Origin: Diphasiastrum complanatum
Taxonomy: Eukaryota; Streptophyta; Lycopodiopsida; Lycopodiales; Lycopodiaceae
Assembly (NCBI GenBank): GCA_029204225.1
Contig: CM055094.1
Location: forward strand, 9,839,234 to 9,903,233
Direction: 5' to 3'
Length of the DNA stretch: 64,000 bases
Below, in pieces: positions 10,827 to 22,378 of the stretch (position 1 is the stretch's first letter; the number at the start of each line of letters is the position of its first letter). The position numbers and the translations under genes were made by a program. The notes beneath the pieces are model-generated. The model saw only the letters and a program-made list of their open reading frames with translations. It was not told where the DNA came from and ran no database searches.

Positions 10827-11083
10827 TGTCAATTTTCAGAGAAAAAGGACAAATATTGATTGTACTATCAATCATTAAGAGTTATTGATTGCTTAATCCA
10901 AAGATCTATCAAGTTCTAGGTGTTAGATCTTGATCTAGACGCTTTACACTATGATTTAAGCAAGAGCAATGGCCTCACACGTGTGGAGGATAGTACCAAT
11001 ATGGCCTGTTTATAGAGAGTAAAGTACATTAACTTACAAATGCATTTCATTCATCAAGACTCAAGACAAATGTGGAAATCACA
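10827..11083 (-). repeat. 5' LTR of the truncated copia
   Basis: Begins TGTCAATTTTCAGAG on the plus strand and ends AAATCACA (TG...CA). It pairs with 7734-8017. Contains a CACACGTGTG palindrome at 10976-10985. Confidence 0.8.
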
Positions 11084-11593
11084 ACAAAACTAGAATTTGT
11101 TAGTGTCACATCAACTTTTATTGATTTGGTTGATCCCTTTATAGATCAAGTACATCCACGAGCTGTGTACTGTCCAGCAGGCCTTCACATGTGTGAAGAG
11201 TGCCTAGTCATCCAGATCCACCAATGGGAGCCATATGTGCTCATTTTCCAAAGTTGACTATTCTCTTTGGCTAGAAAACAAAAAGCTAGTCTTCCACATT
11301 TATAGGAATATTTCCTATAAAATAGGATTTAATGGAATCTTCCTATCTTATCTTCTAGAAGCTTATCCACACGTGCGAATGGCATCTTGACATGTGTCAA
11401 TAATAACTCATTCACATGGAAGTCCAATCTATTTACACAAAGTTTGACCAATTTGACCATTTTCAAGATTTTTAACATCTTATGAGAAAAGTCACTAGAG
11501 GTATTCAAATTTGGATGACATATGTGCAAAGAATTAGAACCTTGCCAGGAGGTAGAAAAAATGGAACGTTTGTGAGTTGGTGACGAAGACCTC
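11084..11593. other. Short non-coding spacer between two LTR elements
   Basis: No recognisable gene. It holds several CACRYGTG-type words (about 11186, 11370, 11390). The 103-residue frame at 11329-11640 has no domain I recognise and runs into the next LTR. Confidence 0.4.
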
Positions 11594-11998
11594 TGTTGTG
11601 GGTATTTTCTGTACATAAATAAACAAGTGGGTCCCACCACTTAAAATACTGTTGGCCAAGCCTTACCTAGTGGGCCCCGTCATAGTACATTGTACGGTTA
11701 GAATAATAAGTGCGAAGGCAGTGGCGTCCTACGTATGTAAGCCCACCAACCCAATGAGCATGCAAAATGGTTAGGTAGAACTTAAATAAAAGACTTGGGG
11801 CCTAAATAGAATAAAATAATAAAAACTCCAAAGTCAAGTTACATGGTTCTAAGTTGAGGGAATCTCACATAAATCATGTGAGTTTGGTCCTCTTCTTATT
11901 GAACCATTAGATTGCAATAAGTTTAGTTTGAATGGCTAGGATTAGGATTCTAGCCAATTAGAAAGGGCCAATGAGAACCAAGATGGCCTCCCCTCTCA

Positions 11999-12008
11999 AC
12001 TATATAAG
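11999..12008 (+). promoter_or_regulatory. TATA box in the 5' LTR
   Basis: CTATATAAGG, repeated at the same place in the 3' LTR (about 15590-15599). Transcription would start about 30 bases downstream, placing the hairpin module and CT tract in the transcript leader. Confidence 0.6.
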
Positions 12009-12105
12009 GAGGCCATTTTCCATTGTAAAGCATCATCTCTATTCTTAATAGAGCTCTTGCTCTTTTTATTTATATCTCCATCTTTAGCTACCTCTCTCTC
12101 TCCTT

Positions 12106-12440
<335 letters not shown>

Positions 12441-13139
12441 TTTCTTTCCCTCTCTCCCTCCACTTTGTGCTATGCAGGTGAAGGCGAGGTTGCCGCTCCC
12501 ATCGTTCGGACCCTATGCTACAAAGACGACACAACAGTAGCACCGTTGCTGGGGAGCGCCACACACTCGCCTCATCGCATAGCTTTTCTTCTTCTCTCTT
12601 TCTCTTTTTTTTTTTTTTCACCATTCTCTTTTTTCTCACCACTCTTTTTTTACCTAAAATTCGGATTTTGTGGGTAGATTAGGGTGGTTTAGTGTTAGAT
12701 TTGTCAATTTTCATGCTTTTTTGTTTTGAATGTATTGAAGTGTTAGTTTTTTTAAATGTACTCTCATATCACCGCATAGCACTTTTCTACATTCTCTCAT
12801 TCTCACTATCTCTCTTTCTCTCTTCTTCTTTTTCACCATTTTTCATCAACAATCAAATTTTTTGGGGTAATTTAGTGTGGTTGAGGGGTTGTCCATTTTT
12901 TTTCCGTGATATTTTTGCATGTATGTGCTTCCATAAATCCAAAAAAAAAACCTATAAAACTTTAAAAAAAACATGAAAAATCTGTTTTTGACGAACTGTC
13001 TAAACTAACCTTCGTAGAGCCTTCTGAAATTCCATCTTAATCTCACTAAGACAAGGACACATGATTCTCTACAAGAGTTAATTCCTAGCCATTTTTTCAA
13101 AATAGCCAAAAAACAACTAATAAAAAAAAACAAAACTCT

Positions 13140-13530
13140 AAAAATCGAAAAAGAACCTAAGCCTCGCTGGTGAGCGACTCTATCTTTCAGATAGCCTCCT
13201 CCCACGACTGCAACGGTTCTATTCCCTTAGAAAAATAAAAACTAAAAACTGGAATAAAAACCTCAACGTAGTGAGCCTTCTCTATCTTTTAGATAGCGTC
13301 CTCCCACGACTTTGACGGTTCTATTTCCAAAAAAAAAAAAAAAAGCCGTAAAAGAAAGAAAAAAAAAGAAGCCAAAAAAAAAAACTGTACAAAAAAAGAA
13401 GAAAATAAAAATAAAATAAAAAAGACCGTAAGAAAAAAAAAGTGTAAAAAAAAACCGTAAAAAAAATTGTAAAAAAAAAAAAAACTGAGAAAAAAATCAT
13501 AAAAAGAAAAAGACTGTAAAAAAAAAACAA
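13140..13530 (+). repeat. Tandem duplicate plus A-rich minisatellite inside the gag-only element
   Basis: Two related blocks of about 70-75 bases, from about 13160 and 13262, each carry GATAGC(C/G)TCCTCCCACGAC and end CGGTTCTATT. From 13330 to 13530 follow irregular repeats of the type CCGTAAAAAAAA. Poly-Phe or poly-Lys frames over this stretch are not genes. Confidence 0.7.
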
Positions 13531-13741
13531 TAATTTTAATTTTAGCCCAAGCCTCTTTGGTACGTGGCCTCCATATCAGTTACCATCCATCCTTCATTTT
13601 CATTTTTCTTGTCCATCTCCATTCAATTTTCGATCCGCTCTCATCCATACCGGTCTTATTTATCCATCCTTACTGATCAATTTCTTTACTTACTCTTTTC
13701 TCTTCTTCTTCTTCTTCTTCTTCTTCTTAAAAAAAATAAAA

Positions 13742-14615
13742 TTGGATGACCAGGATCATTGTGCGGACCTTGAAGAAATCCACCAGCCAACTACTTTGCG
13801 ACATTCTAGTGCTGAGCTATGGAGACCATCCTTGCAAAATTGTCTAAGTTGCAAAAGCTCCCTGATGAGACCATTAGAGACTACACTAATCGGATCCATC
13901 AAATTGCTGAATCATCAGATGGAGAATCAGAGGAACTAGAGTCTTCAACAAGCGATGATCAAACAAGAATGGAAATCTGTAAAAGGCAATTAAGTGGAGC
14001 AGAGTCAAACAGATCAAGTGCAGCAGAAGACCAAAAACCTTGCACTTCAAGCTGCCAACAAGCTTATGCTCGCTCAATTAAGTTTTTTGAGAAGGACAAA
14101 TGTACCTTCTGCTTTGGAGATCATCTAAGTACAAGGTGTCCAATCAAGAATCTATGCTTCTCACAAGGACAAAATGCAGAGCAGCAAGTTCTACGACCAG
14201 ATTCAAGGATTCAATGGTCAAAAATAGAATCAAGCCGACAAGGAGCTCATCCGAAGGATGGATGTCAAAGTGATTCATCTAAATCACGAGTTTCTTCAAC
14301 AACCAGTGACAAGGTGAAAGTATTGGTCATATCATCTTGCATGTCTCCGAGCTCCAAGGAAGACCACAATAGCCTACCAGTTTATTTTGTGGAAGATCCT
14401 AAGGAGAATCTATATTACCAGTATATGCCTATCAACTTAGAGGTGATGGTATATTGCACTCGGTAAGATGTTATGGATGCGGAGGAAAACATTGTCGAGC
14501 CGAATGTCCACATTGAAGGGATCCATCAACATTCGAACCCAGTTGTACACAATGCAGAGTTAATCATCCATGCCGAGATTGTCCGATGAGAAATTCACAA
14601 ATAGCCAGGAGGCAT
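13742..14615 (+). pseudogene. Gag-like protein with three C-X2-C-X3-H-X4-C zinc knuckles, broken
   Basis: The main frame 13819-14466 (215 codons) starts METILAKLSKLQKLPDETIR and includes a zinc knuckle CTFCFGDHLSTRC near 14101. A one-base shift at about 14455 is needed to read a second knuckle (CYGCGGKHCRAEC, 14469-14507). After one stop codon a third follows (CTQCRVNHPCRDC, about 14543-14581). All three have three residues, not the canonical four, between the second Cys and the His. The next kilobase encodes Pro/Tyr-rich fragments (for example YPEWPPDPYGYY near 14980) in shifted frames. No protease or polymerase motif follows. Confidence 0.6.
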
Positions 14616-15207
14616 TTGGCCTATTAAACCGACATGCACCTGTGGTGACTCTTCCACCTCGAACGCACTATAAAAGAAAAATCTTAGTGCCACCGGGTCA
14701 TGAAACAAGTGAGGAAGAAGACAATCACCAGTGCCTACAATGACAAAGTCTTGTCCTCAATCTATGATATTGACTGCTAAAAAAAGTCGTCAGGTTATGG
14801 CATACCACGAATACCTGGACAGACAAGAGAGTCAGCAAGCACGTCATATCCACCTTACCATTTGGGGGAGTCTAGGACATTGGGACCAGTTGCGCCTTTC
14901 TATGAGAATCCATTATATCAGCAAGATTTATTTTGGGATCCTGAATGCATCAACTACCCAAGTGTCAATCGACAAGGTTATCCGGAATGGCCACCAGACC
15001 CTTATGGGTATTATTGAAAATCTGGCAAGTCCAAGTTCTTGCTGATCGCCATCATCCAATAAAGCCTCAGGTTTTATGTAAGCGAATTCTATCTACGCTT
15101 TTCTTGAAGCATCCATGTCCCAGCAATAAAAGAACCGACAACAGCGCCCCTCCACGACAGTTGCAACCTAGTGCCGAGGGACCGACACTTCTTTGGGTTG
15201 AGGACCC

Positions 15208-15869
<662 letters not shown>

Positions 15870-16298
15870 TATCTATCTTTAGTCTAGGGCATCTAGCAGA
15901 TTTAGACACTCTAGCTTGTCTGTTACTATGTTTCTAGCAGATTTAGATGATTTAGCCAAAATTAATCTTACTTTAGCTATTATTTTGTCTATTACTATGT
16001 TTCCATACATATGAATACCCCCCTTCTTTAACCCATTGCTTTTTTTTTTTTTTTCCGGATGAGTTTTCCTACTCAAAAATTGGCAAATTGCAATATAGAG
16101 GATGAACTGCAAAAGAACTTGCAGATTCTGGAATATTTTTTTTATGACATTATGTATATTCTAGAGTTAAATGGAAAAATAGGAAAACTAGAGTGTATAC
16201 CTTTATCTAATTTCAAGATAATGACTGGAGGAGTGCACTCAACAATAATATAATAAAGCCCTTTCATTGCAACCTATATAATGATGTATAAAACTCAC

Positions 16299-16440
16299 TC
16301 GAAATTAGTACTAGGATCAAAGAATGTGCACTTAAGCTGGCCTGTTACAATATCAATGTCTGTAAGCTCTTTTTCAAATGTTGAGGTGCGTCGAACCCCC
16401 CCAAACCCCACTATTGTTTGTTTGAAAAAATCTATCAGAT
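16299..16440 (-). pseudogene. Isolated coding-like exon of unknown identity
   Basis: The minus strand reads an open segment containing VGFGGVRRTSTFEKELTD and GQLKCTFFDPSTNF, ending at a consensus donor (GA|GTGAGT at 16298). Further minus-strand pieces that look like short exons follow at about 16190-16260. No family is recognised. A solo LTR lies just upstream on this strand (16470-17283), so the gene may have been cut by the insertion or may be a fragment. Confidence 0.35.
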
Positions 16441-16464
16441 GATGTTTTATTTAAATTCACGGAC

Positions 16465-17288
16465 AAAGGTGTGAAAAATTGGCAAAATCTAGCTTGAATA
16501 TTTTACAATTTCTTGTAAGTATGGAAATCTCACATGTGTGGAGCACGTTCCCACGTGTGGAAAATAGTCATAGTCATGTTAGAACAATGTTGAGTTAGGG
16601 GTACTTCAAATTTTGTAGACATCTATCCACATGTTAGTTGGAGATAGGGCCAATATCGGCATTCGAGGCAAATAGGCAAGTACACTTGTCAAGTGATGAT
16701 TAGGCCTAAAATAGGATTTGATGTGGCTCGAGATAGTTAGGCTTGGTACAAGTGTGTTAGTTAGGTTGGATGAGTGACTCACATCTATGTGTTGGCATGG
16801 GAGCTAGTGACCAATAAAAAAGCTAGAAATCCACCAAATTGGTCCAATCAAGTTTGAGGGCTCATAAGTCACTCAACCAATCCGGTTTAGAGGAGGAAAA
16901 GAAGGGGTCCAATCATGTTTCACCTCCCTTCACTCTAGATTGCTACTTATATGTGACTCAGACCAATTCAATGTAACTTTTTTGGAGTTAATGTGAGATT
17001 CTACATTTTGAGCTATTTTGGCTTTCTCTCTCTACTCAAGTTTTTTTTGTTGGATTCTCTCTCTACCCGAGAGCAAGGCTTTTCCAAACTTATTTTTTTC
17101 ATACATAGGTCTCACGTGTGAATGTGGTTTGGAGAGTGATATATGCAAGTTTCATTGTGCTCTTGCCTTAGATTTGTGAGATAGATCTTGGAATTCAATC
17201 TATGCTTGAATTATTGTGCAATCACCCACATCTTAGGAGATCAAACACACTTTTGGGCTATCCCACATGTGCGAAATTCAACAAAAGG
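16465..17288 (+). mobile_element. Solo LTR with perfect 5-bp target site duplication
   Basis: The element runs TGTGAAAAATTGG (16470) to AAATTCAACA (17283), with the TG...CA ends expected of an LTR, and is flanked by AAAGG on both sides (16465-16469 and 17284-17288). At 814 bp and with no internal coding sequence it is a typical product of LTR-LTR recombination. It contains CACATGTG/CACGTG words at 16531, 16552, 17113 and 17263. Orientation is not certain. Confidence 0.8.
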
Positions 17289-17484
17289 TTGGGATAAAAA
17301 ATCCACTACAGATATAGGATGTTGAATCAAACATTTATCCATATGCTTTAGATACAATATAGAAAAGTAAATGCTTAGTGTGGTATTTCATTATCAAAGA
17401 TGGAAAAAACACAATAGTACTTGGGGCCCATTAGATCAATATCCGGATAGCATTGGACACACTGATCATATATGCATTGATATC

Positions 17485-17773
17485 ATGGTAAATGGGGATT
17501 TACTTACTACTATTGAGGTTGAGCAGGATTGGAGCTTATTCTACATTAGAACGGAACTGATACTTTTACAGCAAAATATCCCTAAATATTTCAACTTTAT
17601 ATTGAATAAAAATTGGTATGTAATATATGTTAATCGGTGTATGAATTTGTAATCATTATCTTTTTTGTCAATATTATGAAAACTAATTGTACTTTGAATA
17701 ATGTATGTTTATGCAGATACGTAAAAGACATGAAGAAAAATTCAAATGCAAAGATTTGGGAAGAATTGTTTAG
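17485..17773 (+). pseudogene. Two-exon fragment with a ubiquitin-like-looking sequence
   Basis: The first piece (17485-about 17616) encodes GDLLTTIEVEQDWSLFYIR and ILLQQNIPKYFNFILNKNW. The second (17717-17773, after acceptor TTTATGCAG) encodes IRKRHEEKFKCKDLGRIV followed by TAG. The pattern of a short beta-strand, an acidic helix and a basic strand is reminiscent of a ubiquitin-like fold, but I cannot name a family. The donor is imperfect: the GT at 17616 leaves the frame off by one base relative to exon 2, which suggests decay. Confidence 0.35.
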
Positions 17774-18035
17774 GTAAAAGAGCAATCATGGATACAAGAT
17801 ATAGATGCTTGCAAGATGTATAAACTCTCATAAATATCAATATATTTTTCAATTTATGAGATTGTACATGTGTGTCCTATATGTACAATGGAAGCTTTCT
17901 CCCATTGTTTCTATCTTTCTATCAGTCCATATTTATTCACAGGGCATTACATCAAAAATGTATATTGCTATTTAATCTACAATTTTTCTACATCTCAAGA
18001 AAATAAGGGTTGTCTCCACCTTGCACAAGTGTCAG

Positions 18036-19009
18036 TTATGGACTGGATTGCCTTCTTGGTACCGCAGCTGGATAGGGTGTTGCATGAGATGATAAGTTTA
18101 CCAACATTTGTTGACGGAACTCATATATCTCATTCATTGTAAACGCTCTGCATTTGTACTGCACATCCAAAGGCACCGAGCTAATTAATTTATCAAAAAA
18201 TAGTCAAGATGACATGATTAGAACATTAATAATGTATTCACTAGTTTATTTACCTCTCGTATATCCGGAGTCCCAGATTCCATGAGCCACTCTAAAAAGT
18301 CTTGTACATTGTAGATGGAGAACTGACTGCAATCACAAAATATAGGTCAGTTGAGCATTCTAAGAAAAAACAATCTATCTGTTTAACAAATACATGATGA
18401 GAAATACTTACTTCAGCATCAACATGCTTCATTGACGACTGCAAACAAGAGATCAATGAGTCACACTGAAGGAATTATTAAACGCTAATAGAAAATGTTG
18501 AGAAAATATATTCTACATAGTCACTTACTTTTGGCAATAAGAAACTATCAAAACTTTCATCTTTGAAGTTGTGTGGAGAAGATACTTGGCCGACTGAGTA
18601 TGGCTATCAAGACTATGTGCGAAAAATGACAACACAACACCAATGTCCTTACTGGTGTCGCATCTACATCTATTTACAAAATACATCAAACTAGCCTCCA
18701 CAACTGAGTCTGATATATATATGTTGTCTTCTCTTTCAGGGCATTGCAGGAGCCAGTATTTATACAATTTACATAATTATTGGCATTTATACAGAAACAA
18801 AATTGGACTCCTAACTTATCTACCTCCTGAGCAACATACTCATCAAAAACTATATACCTCCTGGAATCCAAAAATGAGTCTTTAGGATCTACAGAAAATC
18901 TAATACATAACTCATTGAAAAAATCACCTATTAGGCTTTTATCTATATCTAATATTATTTTATCTAAAGTAGAATTCATGTCGTTCTCACGAGGAGTGAG
19001 AATCGGCAA
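18036..19009 (-). pseudogene. Multi-exon gene remnant of unknown function
   Basis: Minus-strand exons with good borders: a large upstream exon region ending 18539 (donor AAAA|GTAAGTG), 18412-18438 (acceptor TTTGCAG, donor GAA|GTAAGT), 18254-18326 (acceptor GATTGCAG, donor GAG|GTAAAT) and a terminal exon 18036-18158 (acceptor GTGCAG, TAA). The last two join in phase and read FSIYNVQDFLEWLMESGTPD then YKCRAFTMNEIYEF. The upstream region encodes SVDPKDSFLDSRRYIVFDEY and, in another frame, SVVEASLMYFVNRCRCD, implying either an unrecognised intron or a frameshift near 18745. No domain recognised. It directly follows the histone-like pseudogene on the same strand, so a read-through or shared gene cannot be excluded. 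Confidence 0.4.
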
Positions 19010-19072
19010 AATCGAGGAGCTGTTGAAGGAGTACGTAGGGCCGATGGATGGAGAAAAAGTTTGGTTGATGGT

Positions 19073-19598
19073 CTAGAGAGGAGGGAATGGTGACTGGCTT
19101 GCATTGATAATAACTCTTTTCCTAGGCCTAGAATGTTTGGCCTGTTTCCTCCTTCTTTCATGCACATGACCTCTCTTTGTCGGTGGTGGCCTAGTGGTAA
19201 AACCACTCATGAAAACTTGGTCATATGTATTTCTCAACCTCATAACAAAATGCATGTTTGGCAGCATAAGCATAACTCTCTTGGCATGCACTGTGCAGAG
19301 GGTTGAGTCCTTGAAAAACTTGGTCTGGAAGTCCTCATAAACTGTACGAAGAGCTTCCAAGGCTGTGATGTTCTAGCGAAAGTCATGTGAAAGTGACTTT
19401 GTCACTTGCCTCACTACTCTGTACAAGGGGGCATGGGGAATAAGCAAATGAGTAGTCCTCTACAATCTCCTAATGTCCCTGACCCATGGTCTCTGGGAAC
19501 ATCCTCTTCTCCTACCAGTTCCTACTGCCCTTCTTTTAGGAGGACGAGGAGGAGGGACAAAGTTTGACAAACCGTGCTTTCTGCTTGGTACAAGCCAT
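19073..19598 (-). pseudogene. Broken histone H3 variant gene with CENH3-like features
   Basis: On the minus strand an ATG at 19598 starts MACTKQKAR, the H3 tail signature with one Arg replaced by Cys. After a one-base frameshift near 19555 comes a Pro/Arg-rich tail (PPPRPPKRR) and then the histone fold: RDIRRL(stop)RTTHLLI, PHAPLYRVVRQVT, ALEALRTVYEDF, LCTVHAKRVMLM and RLRN (about 19229). LLIPxAP rather than LLIRKLPF in front of R.VR is characteristic of plant centromeric H3. Loop 1 is not longer than in canonical H3, which is atypical for CENH3. Two in-frame stops (about 19451 and 19377) and the frameshift make it a pseudogene. Downstream frame extends to 19073 with a basic tail (KRGHVHERRRKQAKH). 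No introns are evident, hinting at a processed copy or an H3-like paralogue. Confidence 0.6.
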
Positions 19599-20209
19599 GA
19601 CAAAGTCCCCTATCGCTACGATGCATAAAATGGCAAGAGAGGCACAAGGGGATTGACTGCGGTGTGTGAAACACTGTTGGCAAATCTAGCCATGTAGAAT
19701 AATGTAAATTATGTACATAAGTGGGTCCCACATGTGTGAGGCCATGGAGCCACGTGGGAAACCTACCCTAGTTTAGGTTATATCAAGTCTAAAGAGTACG
19801 ATTAAGTCAATTTGGTAGTGATTCCTACTTTATAAGATCTAATTCCTAGATTTGTGGTGGAGATTGACCAACTAGCCACCTACTTTGCACGACTCTTGGA
19901 ATGAGGCTAGGTTGGAAAATTAGGGCAAGAAAGCTAAGTTAACTTTCTTATTACATGCTGGAAATTCACCTAACTTTACAAAAGAAGAGGCTTTACTATG
20001 TAGGAGACACTCTCCATAGTGAACACTTGGAAAACTTTTGGAGCTCATTGGCAAATCTTGAGCTACTACACTTTTGTATTGTGTGTTTGTGATCTAATGC
20101 ATGATGGCAAGGAAATGCACTCAGAAAATGCAAAATTCTAGCCAAAACAACTCTGGTGACAAACTGACAAAATTAAAGAATTAAATCATGAACGGTTCAC
20201 GAAACTTTT
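19599..20209. other. Possible LTR-like non-coding segment
   Basis: From 19675 (TGTTGGCAAATCTAGCC) the composition resembles the LTRs nearby, including TACATAAGTGGGTCCCACA, a phrase also in the 5' LTR of the gag-only element, and CACATGTGTG/CACGTG words at 19729 and 19751. No matching second copy or target duplication was found. Confidence 0.3.
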
Positions 20210-20568
20210 CGCGACACTCGAATTATTTCTGTTTGAGTTGGATCAATCAGGCTCTATAACACAACCAAACAAAATGAGACGAATTCTAGAAGAAAACGAA
20301 ACGAAACGAAACGAAACGAAACGAAGCGAAGCGAAACTTGCACTAACATTGATTTATGCTGGAAGCATAGATCACGAAACTACACGAAACGAAACGAAGC
20401 GAAATAATTCGCGACAAGATCAATCAAGCAATCAAGCTCTGTAACAAGACAAGACGAGACGAGACAAAACAAGATGAAATGAAACAAAATGAAATGAAAC
20501 CTAGGTGAACCTTTGAGATTGATTTATCCTTATTGCCAGGTGATCGCGAAGCAATGCAAAATGAAGCA
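20210..20568 (-). repeat. Copia LTR-end fragment with ACGAA pentanucleotide arrays
   Basis: GGATCAATCAGGCTCTATAAC at about 20239 and the CGAAA/ACGAA arrays at 20296-20340 and 20380-20510 match, in reverse complement, the copia LTR end at 47516-47675, which leads into a primer-binding site. This is therefore probably an inverted partial LTR of the same family. Confidence 0.5.
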
Positions 20569-21378
20569 TGAAACAAAAGGATTCGTGAATAGGATCAGTT
20601 CGTCAAGAATTCATATGTGATTGCTGGTCACTGCCGGCTGTATCACTCCTACAATCCTTCATAGAGTAGTTAGATACAGTTGATCTATGTTAACAGAATA
20701 ATGCAGCATTCAACAAAGATCAAACCAAGATGCAGAATAAAGATGAACAAGCAAATCAGACACACGAATATTAGCAGAATAATTTACATACAAGATCATG
20801 CAATCATCTAGTATAATAATGTGCACAACAGATACAAAATAATCTAATGATTTTTTTGATTCTTTCAAGCATTGCATGCAGATCCATGCAGTGTGTTGGC
20901 GTGAGAGAAATACAGTTCTCTCACGAATTCGAGTCTCGCTTACTAGCGGACCTTGGATCTATAGATCCTATTATAGAATTATCTCGCACGCAGGCAGATT
21001 CATATTCTATATTTTTTGTCTTTCGACAATTGTCTTGCTTACTAGCATTAGACTTACTATATTATGCATCAATCAGAAAGTATATAGTTCACGAACAATT
21101 TCGTGTCGCATTCTTGTAACTTACAGATTAGAAAGATTAAACATCTACAACTAATTTGCAAATTACAAGAGTGGCAGATTAGCCACGATCTAGAATAGTT
21201 TTGATGATATCATGTTATCAGATCTAATAGTTGTACCTCTTGGTACATGGCTGATGTTCTTGGCTGTTCGTGGGGGGCACGACTGATTGCGTGTCATGTC
21301 GTGGCGTGTCACCTTTTGTCAAAGGTTCAAAATTGAAAGCTAGCAAAGCTTTGGCATTAGAAACAAAATGTTTCTTCA
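20569..21378 (-). repeat. 3' LTR of the copia mini-element
   Basis: Matches 21573-22377 along its whole length with scattered substitutions (for example TCTAGAATAGTTTTGATGAT versus TCTAGAATACTTCTGATGAT). Confidence 0.85.
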
Positions 21379-21572
21379 GCTCTCTCTCAAAGCATGATAG
21401 TTTGACGACTCCAAGGCTACTCCTCTGTCTCTTGAATAGACCTTAGTCTAGGGCCTTTGTGAAAATGTCAACAACCATGTCTTTCGTTCCAATGAAGGTG
21501 GTCTGCAATGTCTTCTTGCCAATCAGGTCTTTGATCAAGTGGTACTTGATCGCAATGTGTTTCAGCACAAAG
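21379..21572 (-). pseudogene. Copia RNase H C-terminus plus polypurine tract
   Basis: The minus strand encodes LKHIAIKYHLIKDLIGKKTL and the family-typical DIFTKALD, then a stop, a short 3' region and a purine tract. It is the only internal sequence of the mini-element. Confidence 0.8.
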
Positions 21573-22377
21573 TGAAAGGATTCGCGAACATGATCAGTTT
21601 GTCAGAAATTCAGATGTGATCACTGGTCACTGTCGGCTAAATCACTCTTACAATCCTTCAGAGAGTAGTCAGACACAACTGATCTATGTTAACAGAATAA
21701 TGTAGCATTCAACAAAGATCAAACCAAGATGCGAAATAAGAATGAACAAGTGAATTGGACACACGAATATTAGCAGACTAATCTACATACAAGATCATGC
21801 AATCATCTAGAATAATAATGTGCACAATAGCTACAAAATCATGTATTGATTTTTCTGATACTTTCAAGCACTGCATGCAGATCCATGCACTGCATTAGCG
21901 ACAGAGAAATACAGTTCTCTCACAAATTTGAGTCTCACTTACTAGTGGACCTTGGATCTACAGATCCTATTACAAAATTATCTTGCACGCAGGCGGATTC
22001 ATATTCTCTATTTTTCGTCTTCTAACAATTGTCTTGCTTACTAGCATTAGACTTACTGTATTATGCATCAATCAAAAAGTATAAAGTTCATGAAAAATTT
22101 CGTGTTGCATTCTTGTAACTTACAGATTAGAAATATTAAACATCTACAACTAATTCACGAATTACGAGAGTGGTAGATTAGCCACGGTCTAGAATACTTC
22201 TGATGATGTCATGTTATCAGATCAAACAGCTGTACCCCTTGTTACATGGCTGATCTACTTGGCTGTTCGTGGGGGGCACGACTGATTTCGTGTCGTGTCG
22301 TGTCATGTCGCCTTTTGTCAAAGGTTCAAAATTGAAAGCTAGTAAAGCTTTGGCATTAGAAACAAAATGTTTCTTCA
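21573..22377 (-). repeat. 5' LTR of the copia mini-element
   Basis: Second copy of the 805-bp repeat. Its inner edge (21573) abuts RNase H sequence rather than a primer-binding site. Confidence 0.85.
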
Positions 22378-22378
22378 A

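Larger units (their letters stand above)
7734..11083 (-). mobile_element. Truncated Ty1/copia LTR retrotransposon
   Basis: Two direct LTR-like repeats (7734-8017 and 10827-11083) flank gag, integrase and reverse transcriptase sequence on the minus strand. A primer-binding site complementary to initiator-Met tRNA sits directly inside the right (5') LTR. At about 3.35 kb it is shorter than a complete copia (about 5 kb): protease, the N-terminal half of integrase, the end of RT and RNase H are missing, and frameshifts separate the remaining parts. A target duplication could not be confirmed because the left LTR start has diverged. It cannot be autonomous. Confidence 0.85.
20569..22377 (-). mobile_element. 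Copia mini-element: two ~805-bp LTRs around 194 bp of RNase H
   Basis: Direct repeats 20569-21378 and 21573-22377 both start TGAAA and end TTTCTTCA. The 194 bases between them (21379-21572) hold, on the minus strand, a polypurine tract (CTTTGAGAGAGAGC) next to the left (3') LTR and the last part of RNase H (KHIAIKYHLIKDLIG, DMVVDIFTKALD). The rest of the element, including the primer-binding site, is missing: RNase H runs into the 5' LTR within a few bases. Flanks AAGCA (left) and ATGCA (right) are compatible with a decayed 5-bp target duplication. Confidence 0.8.

Noticed and set aside
13321-13749. Phe/Leu-rich ORFs resembling membrane proteins
   Set aside because: They are translations of the A-rich minisatellite and TTC repeats within the gag-only element.
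19675-20568. A second solo LTR with target duplication
   Set aside because: A plausible TG start exists at 19675 (flank AACAC), but no CA end followed by AACAC was found.
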